Shown one piece after another: positions 52,800-64,000 of a stretch of DNA of 64,000 nt; the stretch's first letter is position 1, and each line of letters opens with the position of its first letter. Location of the stretch: contig CP136061.1 in assembly GCA_032622095.1 (NCBI GenBank), positions 91,611,845 through 91,675,844 on the forward strand. The letters are read 5' to 3'. The notes under the pieces are model-generated. The model saw nothing but the letters and a program-made list of their open reading frames with translations. It did no database searches and had not been told where the DNA came from. The position numbers and the translations under genes were made by a program. Source of the DNA: Siphonodentalium dalli. Its lineage: Eukaryota; Mollusca; Scaphopoda; Gadilida; Siphonodentaliidae.

Positions 52800-53000
52800 A
52801 CAAGGGGGTGCAAATGGAAATATGCAAAAAGTTGTGTTGGTACGATTCCGACTCAAGGGGGGGGGGGGTGCAAATGGAATTATGCAAAAAGTTGTGTCGG
52901 TGTGATTCCGACTCAAGGGGGGGGGGGGTGCAAATGGAATTATGCAAAAAGTTGTGTTGGTGTGATTGCGACTCAAGGGGGGGGGTGCAGTTGGAAATTC
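52800..53000 (+). repeat. 60-bp G-rich tandem repeat, four copies
   Basis: GTGCAAATGGAATTATGCAA with AAAGTTGTGT and GATTCCGACTCAA ends in runs of 9-12 G. Copies start near 52808, 52868, 52928 and 52988. The last merges with a GTGGACACCCCCCCAGCGG block also seen near 19320. The Pro-rich frames on the minus strand come from this repeat. Confidence 0.9.
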
Positions 53001-53299
53001 CCAAGGTGGACACCCCCCCAGCGGAGACCCTCTAGCCACATCCCTGGGCAAATAGCAATATCGTACTGGAAATTTAATGAAGCGATACAGATGAAGATGT
53101 ATGTTTCTTCGTTAAGTGATGTATAATATTCTATGTAAATTTGCTCATTCGATTCATGTAGACCATAGCAATATATTTGATCAATGTATCGTTTTAACGA
53201 AACACAAGCAAAGTATGTACTGGTATTGATATAGCAATACATCATTGGCCATGCTATTCTGTTGGATATATTTAACCTCTCAATATTAGTATATTAATT

Positions 53300-53565
53300 C
53301 ACATTATATCATGTTCATGTCATTTTGTTGGGATATATACATCGACATTAGTATTGTACTATATGCTTCTTGTCCACGCGTGCATCAAATGCATGAATAC
53401 TATATCAACATCGTTAACGACGAATGCATATTATATCATGTTCATGTGATTTGGTTATGATATATATCGATATTATTGTTTACTATATGCTCCTTATTCT
53501 TGCGTGCATTAACTGCATGATTGTTATGTCCACATCGTTAGCTACGAATGTACAGTTATCTTATT
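53300..53565 (+). repeat. Tandem duplication, about 135-bp unit
   Basis: Two copies share ATATCATGTTCATGT, ATCGACATTA/ATCGATATTA, ACTATATGCT, GCGTGCAT and CATCGTTA. A diverged partial copy may precede at 53281. Confidence 0.7.
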
Positions 53566-54547
53566 GATCTCCACACTATCAATGTTTGCACCCAAACACG
53601 CAACGAAAGCTAATTGCCACACGACACCAAGAATGAGATCACAGAAACTCATAACGTAACTGATATTTTAACAGGACGAGAAAAACATAGTCAGAAATGG
53701 TAACGCGCTCAAAATCATCTATTATATACCCATGATTGTAATTAGAGAATCATTTTCATTTCTGTTATTTGTAATTGGCATAGCTTATCACAAACCAAAA
53801 ATCAACATTATTGACATAATGTAAACGCCAATAAACGAAATTGAAATTCTAACTACATCTTTTAACGGGCTCGGCCTCGGGGTCGCACTACAGCTCGGTC
53901 TCCCGGTCGCACTACAAGTTTTAATGTATCCCAATAATTAACATTCTATAAAAAGATCCCCCAGCGCTATGGCAGCGCCCAGGCGAAACTATAATTTGTA
54001 CATTAGTATACACGCGGCGCGCGTAATAATCATAAAGATGGCACAATCATATGAGTTAGTAGCTACCATCTGGTTGTATATACCAGACAATAGTGAGATC
54101 ATGTTAGTGAGCCTATCAATATGTTCGGTTGATCACATTTTGAATTGTTCTATGGTTATCATGGTCATTTCTGATTATGAATATCCTCACTTTCCCAAAA
54201 CCAGTCGATGATAAAGAGCCTTCTCAATTGAATTATGGTTGTTTGTGCTCTCTTTCAACTTAAAACTTGTGGATGATCTTGCGGATTTTCGCGATGCTGT
54301 GCCATGCATATGATGGAGAATGTAAGAGTGTTTTTCGTTGCGTGCTATACACTAAAAAATGCATAAGAAACGTATGACTAAGTTCGTGTAAAATTTGCCC
54401 GTTGATCGTTCATATATCTACTTAAATATGATGGTTTATCTCTTCCCAGCAAAATTGTATATAGATTCCAGGGTATGTCGATGACACCTGTCCGGAAAAG
54501 CTTAAATTGATATCAATATGTTATTAAGAATATCTTATGACATTCGT

Positions 54548-54873
54548 TGATTGATTGATTGATTGATTGATTGGGGTTTATTGTCGCTTTTGCAACTAAA
54601 CTTGAAGCCATATCACGACATTGCCAGTTTTAGTGGTGGAGGAAATCCGCACACTTGCGACTAATCTAACATTGATTTCAATGGCTGATAAACTCGTCAA
54701 CAATGTGCGGCAAACCACCGGCCATCGGCGAGTAACTGGTAACTCCACCAGATAACGATTTCGAGTTACAAAGTCAACGATGCAAACATGTGGATTTGAA
54801 CCCTTATCGCCAGCGCTGGAGGGCGATACGGCTTGGAGTTGTACCCCTAACCGATTGAGCCACCGAGGCCCCT
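54548..54873 (-). mobile_element. tRNA-derived SINE with 13-bp target duplication
   Basis: On the minus strand the head at 54873 has an A box (TGGCTCAATCGG, 54862-54851) and a B box (GGTTCAAATCC, 54802-54792) of a polymerase III promoter. A non-tRNA body follows, then a tail of ATCA repeats ending at 54548. TTATGACATTCGT flanks both ends exactly (54535-54547 and 54874-54886). It is non-coding and mobilised by a LINE partner by family knowledge. Confidence 0.88.
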
Positions 54874-54889
54874 TTATGACATTCGTGGA

Positions 54890-55475
54890 ACAACGTGGGG
54901 CGCGAACAAGTTCGGAGTGTGCCCAGGGAGAGCACCCTATCTTGTTAGCACCCTCCGTCTAGTAAACTGCAGATAAGATAAGAGCTTTACCGCGAATTAT
55001 GATCAAAATTAACCACTGTAGTATGCCTTTATATAAAGATGAAAAAATGTTGTGGACAGATTTAACCCAGTGTAATAATGAGTGTATGTACGCTGATGCA
55101 ACGGCCAATAAGTCTGAAATATGGCTGTGTGGCCTGTCTGTCACCTAAATTCGTAATTATAAACCTGTTTTTTTCATGGGATTAATTTTAATACCAAATG
55201 TGTAAACAATCGGATAATTAACACTTAACTTATCATCTGGAAACCAAATTAATCAGTAAATTCTAAGTCGATAAGGACCATAACTCTGGTAAATATGAAC
55301 GGACTGCAGCCATATTCAAACTTGACCTGTGCCCCCAACCAATAAGCGCACATTCCAAATATTATATAATGACGAAATATAGACACATTTATAGAGAACC
55401 ATTCATCAAACAGCAAACCTGGTATTTCATGTTTCATAATGTTCTGGCATCCCAGCTTTGAAATAGTTTGTCTGA
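54890..55475. other. Intronic sequence, nothing recognised
   Basis: Only short chance open frames on both strands; no exon or repeat end that I can support. Confidence 0.35.
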
Positions 55476-55480
55476 CATTT

Positions 55481-55573
55481 GCAGAAAGAGGTCCCCGTAG
55501 GGTGAATTTAGTGAATCTATCGCGCGCAGTTAACTAGCATAACCACATTCACCCTCTGGGAACCACATCCTGC
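55481..55573. repeat. Palindromic repeat GAGGTCCCC family, diverged copy
   Basis: GCAGAAAGAGGTCCCCGTAG is mirrored by CCCTCTGGGAACCACATCCT and TGC at the right; the centre near 55527 is more diverged than in the copy at 18168. It keeps the upstream GTCTGACATTT found at 27588. Confidence 0.7.
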
Positions 55574-55574
55574 T

Positions 55575-56320
55575 TTGGTCTCAACTGCTATGGGAAATAG
55601 CTGTATGTAGTCTTTAAATGGGGATTTATAAACACTAATCTGTTGTTGTAATTGTGGCCCGGAAGAGAAATATCTTTTTAAATGATTTTATCTTTAGAAT
55701 AGATACAAATACAACAAAAGGATGACACTTTACAGACCGAGAAAGAGACATATCTGGGGAATCTCATGACGATGTTCTGATTGTGACCAACTGACTAACC
55801 CCACATCGAAGAACTTTCCCTAAAAGACACTTTTTAGGGGGTGTTTATACATTACCCGGCGAAGATCGTATTCGCTTTAGCCGGTAGCGATAACAATAGA
55901 GTGTTTATACTTCGCCGGATAAGAATTACGGCTATCCGGTTACTCAGCTATACGGTTTTCAACTTTTGGATAAAATGATTTAGTACAAGCACCTGATTGT
56001 CGTATGGATTCTAATTCGCTCTGCGGTTAAGTTAGATGTCTATCTGGGGTCATGCCGTCATGGAGATTTCCTTTCAACAATTAACTCGAACAATATTATT
56101 GTGCAATTGCTGATAGACCAGCCCGTTTTTCACCTGTGTATATATTGGTCAGGGTGCCAGTTTGAATGTCTGTAATCAGCTGTCCGTCGGTGGTCACGCA
56201 CCTTGGTTATAAGCTATTATTATAAATACTAACTGATGATGGTACACGTACTCTGCATGTGCATGGTACATTTGTTGCGCATTCGATGGAATTAAATGTG
56301 CGTGTTCATGTACATGTATG
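55575..56320. other. Intronic sequence, nothing recognised
   Basis: No coding frame or element end identified. Short echoes (AGTGTTTATAC twice near 55840 and 55900) are all that stand out. Confidence 0.35.

Positions 56321-56323
<3 letters not shown>

Positions 56324-56369
<46 letters not shown>
56324..56369. repeat. (AT)n microsatellite
   Basis: 46 bases of uninterrupted AT dinucleotide. The Tyr-Ile repeat frame on the minus strand comes from it. Confidence 0.95.
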
Positions 56370-56371
<2 letters not shown>

Positions 56372-56887
56372 AAGAAATGGGATGGCACGTTTCAATTGAT
56401 TCAAACTTAATGGACAATTAGTTCGTTAATCTAAATCTGAGTGCGCCGTGGACATATATGCACAGGGACGGGACTAGAGGGCCTGAATTGGAGGTGTGGG
56501 ACTGTTCAGCTTTGGAATTTCCAACTGCACCAAACCTTGAATCTCACCAAATTCACAAGTTCGCATAAATCCACGTACGCACTACGTTGGGAACTTGGGT
56601 TCTAATCTAACTTTCCACTTACAGTAATCCTCTAGACGGCCCCGTATTGAGCGATTTCCTTTATATCTGAACCTGTGTCTAAACCAGGCAATTCTTCAAG
56701 GATTGTCCACTTATAAATGGACAATCGGTACCTAAACTGGTCATTATTAAATGGACAATCCAACCACGCGTGGCACGCGAGCTTGGGATTGTCCACTAAA
56801 TGAAGACATGTTTTGCTAATCCTGCATGTTACTCACATGTTAGCTTCATATATAGCTATGTAGAGTAAGCATTATGAGGACCATTGA

Positions 56888-57568
56888 CCATCATTAGGCA
56901 GACTGCGACTTTATGCAGACGAAATCCGGTCTGCCTAATTTGTGCATGCCAGTCACAACTAGTTATCTTGCGATTTAATTGTTAACACCTCTCCTTGTTC
57001 AACCGATTTAGGTTGTCTTTTGTCTATAAAAAGATGGGATTGAAAAAAATGTTGTTAAGCGCATTTCCGCCCCGATAATTTTGAGACATGTATATAGTTT
57101 CATCATTGTGCGGTCTTTTTTCAATCCCGAAATTTGTACTCAATTTCGATGTATACACCATATTTCTCTATGTTTTAATGACATTTGGCCAGTTATCTCC
57201 TTTTTTGATCCATCCTATACATAAAAAATGCAAAACCAGAAAAGTTGATTTTTTCAAGACCGCTGTAGATGTTTCGACCGCACAATTATGAAGCTATATA
57301 TCGACAGAATATACATGTTTCAAAATTATCGGGGCTGAAATGCCCTTAGCAAAATATTTTTCAATCCCATCATTTTATAGACAAAAGACAACCTAAATCG
57401 GTTTTCTAACATTAGGCAGACCTGAGAATTTGTATATTTCATATTACTTGAGGAATCACAAATTCCCATTGATCATAACTTGGTGGTCAGATTTAGAACA
57501 AAACTAGAGAAAGAGTGTTTTAAATTGAGCAGTTTTAAAGTTTTTTGTATATGTCTGCCTAATGATGG
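56888..57568. mobile_element. 681-bp inverted-repeat element
   Basis: The outer ends are CCATCATTAGGCAGAC and GTCTGCCTAATGATGG, a perfect 16-bp inverted repeat. A second, inner inverted repeat of about 95 bp (57001-57095 and 57305-57402) starts AACCGATTTAGGTTGTC and includes CCGATAATTTTGA. Non-coding; target duplication not clear. Confidence 0.75.
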
Positions 57569-57613
57569 TATTAGGGTCATGTCTGCCTAAGGCTGAACGC
57601 AGCCTTATATATA

Positions 57614-57996
57614 CTAGAAGGTGACCCGACTTCGTCCGGGCTTTGACCTTGAATTGACCAGTTTGAAGGTCAAGGTCAGGTGGGGTCAAACACCAACACC
57701 CCAAAAATGGTGGAAATCGGCCCAGCGGATACCGGGAAATCGGCCCAGCGGATACCGATATACCATATGCATCAAATTTCGTCCGTAAAAATCCGCAAGT
57801 TTAACCCGATTTGATTTCCACTCAAGTATATAAACGCGCCTCATATACACTCGCTCATTAATTATCAAGTTTCAACGTAAATATAAATTACCATCGGTGC
57901 CCGAGATATCGCCAAGACGTCTGAAACAGTCAAATGCATCGGCCGGTTAAGCGTTAACGTGATCTAACGTTATGACCTCTAACGACGTCATAGAAT
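57614..57996 (-). mobile_element. Helitron 3' part, cut at 57996
   Basis: The 3' terminus (CTAG at 57614-57617, hairpin CCCGACTTCGTCCGGG) and the next 370 bp match 35545-35936 closely, through TAACGACGTCATAGAA. At 57996 similarity stops abruptly and the foldback element begins, so this copy was interrupted or truncated by it. Confidence 0.75.
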
Positions 57997-60900
57997 AGTT
58001 GGGGAGCCCGCATATGTTCCATTTACACTTTTGCGTACAAAAGGTTTGACCCCCTAAAGTTGGTATTAATAATGGAACATTCTGAAAAACCGATTTCTTA
58101 AGTTGCGCATTCCTGGGGTTTAGGGGCCGCTGAACCCCAAAAAAGTGCCAAAAATCACTTCTATTTACACTTCCGCGTACATCGATGAATTTCGGTTTGA
58201 TGATACTCCTAAGTGTACCGATAAATAAAACACAACTTAAGAAAGGGATTTTCCTGGGGTTTTCAGATAAGAAAGGGGGTCCCATGCTGAACCCCAAAAC
58301 GTGATTTTTCACTTTTTTTTATACTTTCGCGTACATCCATAATTTTTGGTTTCAAAGTACTTTGATATATACTAATTATAAAAACACAACTTAAGAAGCA
58401 ACTTTTCCTGGGGTTTTAAGATAAGAAGGGGGTCATCGGGTCACCCCCCAAAACGTAAAAAATCACTTTTATTTACATGATTGCATTCGTCCAACGTGTG
58501 TGTATGTGCGTACACCCCTGGAACGTTGCACTATTACAACCAATACATCCCTAAATCGATACGATCAACTTAAGAAATATATATTCATGTCGTTTTCTGA
58601 TAAGAACGAGACTTGTTACCCCCCCCCCCCAAAACCCGATCCATTTTCTAGAACTATAAGTGAGCCAGTTTTATGAAAATTATTGCGGAAAATATAGTAA
58701 AATGTATACAAATGTATATATTTTCGTGAAGCTAAGACATAATGACACTTTTTGGGGCCAAAATTGAAACTCACCATCCAAGATGGCCACCAAAATGGCC
58801 GCCGGAAGTTGAAAATATGACATTTTTTCACAAATATCTTCTAGATCAATTCATGCTGTTTGGAACTGGTTGAGTAATGCAACTTTATTTTGTGTTTTGT
58901 ATGTTAACTGATCATTGCAGCAATTAAATATGTAATTATTGGGGTCCTAACCCTTCCGATCCCTCAAAAATTCGATTGTACAGAATAGGTATAAAATTTT
59001 ACAAAAAAATATTTCAACAAGAAATGAGCAGAACTTTGTAATGTAAGTGAGGCATATCATTACCTATGAATATTCCAAATCACTGGAACCAAAATTCTTA
59101 CTTTGGCTCAAAATGGCTGCCAATATGGCCGCCAAAATATGGAAAATGGTAAATATTACACAGCGTGTCTTGTAATCACTTACAAGTTGTATTGATGTAT
59201 ATAATGGGCTATTCTGCATTCTATACACATTGAATACTAACATGCACCATGGTTAATTGTTACTATTTTCACCAATGACATCGTCAAAAATATTGGACTT
59301 TTCTCTAAAATACTTGACATAAATATTGGCAAAAATTAAGTTTTCAGGTTTGAACAATTTTTTCAGGTAAAATATAACTATCTTTGGATTGAAAGGTGTT
59401 TATTGCTTTGGTCTATCTTAAATGTGTCGCACTACAGTGTTTATAGACCAAATTGCTCAAGATGGCTTCCAAAATGTATTTTTTTTACATATATCCCGAA
59501 CATTCTCTGCATTATCCGAAAAGGTAGCAAATTGTGACTCACTTGGTTATTATACGTGTTAGTTAATTAATTGACAACTACATGTTCTATTACCAGTTGT
59601 GCCAGTTCCGTATGGAGCATGACAAATTCATTTTAAAGTATGTAATTTTGCCGAGAACCTCTTTTGTGATTTTAGCCATATCTATTGAAAGGAAATGGGC
59701 AGAACTTTGAGACAGAACTGAGATGGACCATAATCTTTGGCTATTCTGGTCCATTATGATAAAAAAAATGTCAACAGGATACAGTGGATGTCAAGATCGT
59801 AGCTAGGGCGTTACTCTGTGATCATATGTGAGGTGAATAGGTATACATGGAGTTATTGTATGCCATGACTGATGTGAGTAGGTATACAATGAGTGACTAT
59901 ATGGTTATGAGTGTGTTGTCCATGGTAAGATGCATCTAGGTATACAGGGAGAGGTCATGGTCAGATGTGAGGTGAATCGGTATGCACGGAGTGAATGTAT
60001 GGTGTATTATTGTGTATATCCAGTACGGGTGCACCCGGTGTGCCTGTATGGTCATTGGTGTGGTGTATGTATATAGCTACATGGTCATATATGTTTTGAT
60101 TATGTATATATGGAGTGACTGTAAGGTCATGGGTGGGATGTACATGCGTTGTCTGTATGATAATGGATGGGGTGTGTGATGTTATGGTTACGGGTAATGT
60201 GTATAAGTATACATGGAATGACTGTACGGTCATGATTGAATATGAATACATGGAGTAAGCTGGGTGGACATTATCGAGCGTGTGGGTACATAGGGAGTGT
60301 CCTTGTGGTAACGGTGGGATGTATATTTATATATCTCGTGTATGTATTATTGGTGGGTGTATATGGCTTAGCTGTATTTTCATGGATGGCGTGTATGATT
60401 ATACAGTGAATTGCTGAATTGTCATGCGTGAGGTGTATATGCAAGTATGGATTGTTTGAGTGGTCGTTTGTGCGGGTTTTTTGTATATCTGGAAGGGCTG
60501 AATGGCCATTCGTAAGGTTTACACGTATACCTGGAGTGAATTTATGGTCTAGGGTGGGCTGCATATGTATATCGAGTGGTTATGTGACTATGAGTGTCGA
60601 ATAGGTATACAGGTAGTGACCGTATGGTTAATGGTGATATGATTACATGTAGGTATACAAGTAGTGACTATGATCATAAATGTAATGAACATCTATACAG
60701 GTATGAGTATACATGTACCTGGTGTTCCTGTTTGGTGACTCGTGTCGGTATCATCATGTGTAGGTTATACCAGTACACACACGTGTTGCTTTGTTGTCAT
60801 GGGCGAGGGACATGTGTATATAGCGAGTGGCTATATGGCCATGGATGAGGTGCATATGCATACATGGAGTGACTGTACTGACATGTCATGGCTGGGGTGT

Positions 60901-63900
60901 ATTAGTATATCTTGAGTGGCTATTCGGCTATGGTGTGACAAATAGGGATACAGGGATTGACATGTCCAATGTTGAGGTGAATATGTATACAAGGATTGAC
61001 CATGATCGTGTATGAATGTTTTGAATAGGTACACACGGGGTGACTATATGGCCATAGGTCAGGCGAAGGAGTATACCAGGTAACACGGGTGAGGGTATGC
61101 GTATGAAGCGAGTGGCTATATGGCCATTGGTGATGTGCATATGTATACCGGAGTGACTTTATGGTCATTGTTGTGGTGTTGATGTTTATATTGATTGTAT
61201 ATTTGACCATGCGTTTGGAGAATAGGTATACAGGGGATGACCTTATGACCAATGGTGAGATGATTGGATATACAAGGAGTGACTATATGGTTATGTGTCA
61301 TGTTTAGGAGTATACCCGGTGTGCCTGCATTGTGACGCGTGGCTGTATGGTCATCCGTGGTCATGGGTCAGGTGTACATGTATACAGTGGGTTACGATCA
61401 GGTGTACTAGTACATGTAGCGTGTATAAAAGTGGGTGACTGTGTTTCATTTGTAGTGGTGTTTATGTACTATGGGAGTGACTGGGTAAGGGGTGGGTTGT
61501 ACATGTTACCTTGTGCGGTATCCTTTCCACAACAAGGTACACATGTACAACCCACCCATTACCCCAGTCACTCCATATGTACATAAACACCACACAAATG
61601 ACAACACAGTCACCCACTTTATACACGTACATGTACTAGTACACCTGATCGTACAGCCCTATACTTGGTTATACCCGTACATACGACAAATGACGATACA
61701 GCCACGAGTCACCATGCATGAACACCAGGTATACACATACGCCCGACACATGACCATATAGTCACTCTATGTATACATATTCACTACATTCACGATCATA
61801 CAGTCACTCATTGTATACATATTCACCTCACCGTGGACCATACATCCACTACATGTATACCTATTCGCCGTACACACGACCATAGCGTCAATCCAGATAA
61901 ACATATGCACACCACCAATGGTGATCCCTTCCAGATATACCAATATCCGCACATACGACCACTCATAGGTTCCATACTTGCCATACTCATACACACCATC
62001 CATGATAATAAATCTACTCCCCATACACCACCAATGATAACACATCCACAACATATATAAATATACGTCCCACCGTTACAAACAGGGCACTCCCTTTATA
62101 CCCACACATCATTCATGACCATACAATAACTCCGTGTATACCTATTATCATCATCTATGATTATTGAGTAACTCCCTGGCTGCCATCTTAACTTCCACCC
62201 TGTATCCAGTTGATAATTTTTTATCATAATGCGCCAGAATACCCACATATCATGGCTCATCTCAGTTCCGTCTCAAAGTTCTGCCCATCCCCTTTCAATA
62301 ATATGACCAGAAGCACAAAAGAGGTTTTCCGCAAAATTCCATACTGCAACTTTAAAATGAATTTGTCATGCCCCATACGGAACTGGGACAACATAATAGA
62401 ACGTAGTTGTCAGTTAATTACATTGTAACTAACACGTACACTAACCAAGTGAGTCACAATTTGCCACATTTTTTCGGATAATGCAGAGAATAATGTTCGG
62501 GATATGTTAACTTTTAACTTTTTACAAATTTGGTTGCCATTTTGGAAGCCATCTTGAGCAATTTAGTCTATAAACACCGTAGTGTGATACATTTAAGATA
62601 GACCAAAACAATAAACACCTTTCAATCCAAAGATAGTTACATTTAACTTGAACAAATGATCGAACCCTGAAAAGTTAATTTCTGTCGATATTTATGTCAA
62701 GTTTGTGAGAGAAAAATCCAATATTTCTGGTGATGTCAGTGGTGACAATAGTGAAAATGATCCATGGTACATCAGACATGTTAGTATGCAATGCATAGAA
62801 AACAGATTAGTCAATTGTGTACATCAACCACAACTTGTAAGCGATTGCATGACACCCTGGGGCAATATTTACCATTTTCCATATTTTGGCGGCCATTTTC
62901 GCAGCCATTTTGAGCCAAGGTAACATTTATGGTTCCAGAGATTTGGAATATTCATAGGTAATGATATGCCTCACTTACATTACAATGTTCTGTTCATTTC
63001 TTGTTGAAATATGACTAGAATCCCAATTGTGATTTTTGTGAAATTTTGTACTGCGTTCTGTAAAATCGATTTTTTGAAGGATCGGAAGGGGTTCGGACCC
63101 AAATCATTGCATATTTAATTGCTCCAATTATCAGTTAATATACAGAACACAAAATAAAGTTGCATTACTCAACCAGTTCCAAACAGCATGAATTGATCTA
63201 GAAGATATTTGTGAAAACATGTCATTTTCAACTTCCGGCGGCCATTTTGGTGGCCATCTTGGATGGTGAGTTTCAATTTTGGCCCCAAAAAGTGTCATTA
63301 TGTCTTAGCTTCACGAAAATTTATACATTTGTATACATTTTACTAGATTTTCCCGCTATAATTTTTATAAAACTGGCTCACTTATAGTTCTAGAAAATGG
63401 ATCGGGTTGTGGGGGGGGGGGGGGGACAAGTCTCGTTCTTATCAGAAAACGACATGAATATATATTTCTTAAGTTGATCGTATCGATTTAGGGATGTATT
63501 GGTTGTAATAGTGCAACGTTCCAGGGGTGTACGCACATACACACACGTTGGACGAATGCAATCATGTAAATAAAAAGTGATTTTTTACGTTTTGAGGGGT
63601 GACCCGATGACCCCCTTCTTATCTTAAAACCCCAGGAAAAGTTGCTTCTTAAGTTGTGTTTTTGTAATTAGTATATATCAAAGTACTTTGAGACCAAAAA
63701 TTATGGATGTACGCGAAAGTAAAAAAAAAGTGAAAAATCACGTTTTGGGGTTCAGCATGGGACCCCCTTTCTTATCTGAAAACCCCAGGAAAATCCCTTT
63801 CTTAAGTTGTGTTTTCTTAATCAGTACACTTAGGAGTATCATCAAACCAAAATTCATCGATGTACGCGGAAGTGTAAATAGAAGTGATTTTTGGCACATT

Positions 63901-64000
63901 TTGGGGTTCAGCGGCCCCTAAACCCCAGGAATGCGCAACTTAAGAAATCGGTTTTTCAGAATGTTCCATTATTGGTACCAACCTTAGGGGGTCAAACCTT
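57997..64000. mobile_element. Giant foldback element, right end outside the window
   Basis: 58041-61514 and 61531-64000 are inverted copies of each other. The sequence AAGGTTTGAC at 58041 pairs with GTCAAACCTT at 63991-64000, and the apex is a 16-base loop at 61515-61530 between GTACATGTTACCTTGT and ACAAGGTACACATGTAC. The left arm is about 1 kb longer because of minisatellite expansion. The outer arms carry three GGGGTTTTCAGATAAGA/ACTTAAGAA repeats of about 170 bp and AAGATGGCCACCAAAATGG blocks. No transposase is visible; internal open frames are repeat-derived. Confidence 0.85.
59815..62165. repeat. Diverged minisatellite forming the core of the foldback
   Basis: Dozens of units of roughly 55-65 bp contain GGTATACATGGAGTGACTGT, ATGGTCATGGGTGAGGTG and variants in the left arm. 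The complementary orientation (AGTCACTCCATGTATACC, CATGACCATA) fills the right arm beyond 61531. Confidence 0.8.

Noticed and set aside
52677-53051. Pro-rich repeat frame on the minus strand and Gly/Lys-rich frames on the plus strand
   Set aside because: They arise from the 60-bp G-run tandem repeat and overlap in three frames.
53670-53770. Possible GST exon 3 after ATTTTAACAG
   Set aside because: The reading frame DEKNIVRNG does not match the helical GST segment and the phase is wrong for the donor at 49414.
54792-54862. Possible tRNA gene
   Set aside because: The A and B boxes are present, but there is no acceptor stem pairing and the unit has a SINE body, tail and target duplication.
54780-54962. 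60-residue frame on the plus strand
   Set aside because: It is the antisense of the tRNA-like head of the SINE, a common source of false frames.
59961-61252. His/Thr-rich and Val/Tyr-rich frames in the foldback
   Set aside because: They are translations of the GTATACATGGAGTGAC minisatellite, in several frames on both strands.

Overview
The window is animal nuclear DNA: AT-rich, with spliced genes in phase-consistent exons, canonical GT..AG introns of 0.9 to 10 kb, dense eukaryotic DNA transposons, Helitrons, a tRNA-derived SINE, a decayed Ty3/gypsy gag and many minisatellites. Nothing bacterial is present. The only host protein family I can recognise is the sigma-class (prostaglandin-D-synthase-like) glutathione S-transferase. 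That family, plus the repeat style, suggests a lophotrochozoan invertebrate such as a mollusc, but I cannot name the species and this is inference. Gene 1 (957-24982, + strand) is a complete sigma GST. It has five coding exons (957-1089, 1947-2039, 12169-12284, 17730-17834, 24812-24982) whose phases join to a 205-residue protein with catalytic Tyr8, a cis-Pro/QS glutathione site and a C-terminal TWAD capping box. Its introns hold most of the repeats of the left half. Two repeat arrays are built from pieces of the gene itself: decayed copies of the 3' part of exon 2 with its splice donor (about 3470-4020), and a 52-bp tandem repeat that multiplies the acceptor of the last exon (24569-24827). 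Gene 2 (28236 to beyond 49414, + strand, incomplete) is a paralogue. It shows five tandem copies of exon 1 (28236, 34058, 36776, 40667, 45079) and then a single exon 2 (49322-49414). All five exon-1 copies end at a consensus donor in the same phase, and four share an upstream promoter-like block. One copy has lost the catalytic tyrosine and one carries a one-base frameshift. The layout fits alternative first exons or a decaying tandem duplication. I found no exons 3 to 5 before the window ends. The mobile DNA can be dated relatively, because duplicated GST units and satellite units supply empty sites: two head-to-tail Helitrons at 30010-31184, a 2.07-kb THAP-containing terminal-inverted-repeat element at 38373-40447 between a GST promoter block and its exon, a 2.6-kb CACTGT-ended element at 42193-44779, and a 0.76-kb CACTGT-ended element at 8909-9672. 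Several families are near-perfect palindromes present in multiple copies. The right end (about 57997 to past 64000) is one arm and most of the other arm of a giant foldback element with a minisatellite core at about 61515-61530.
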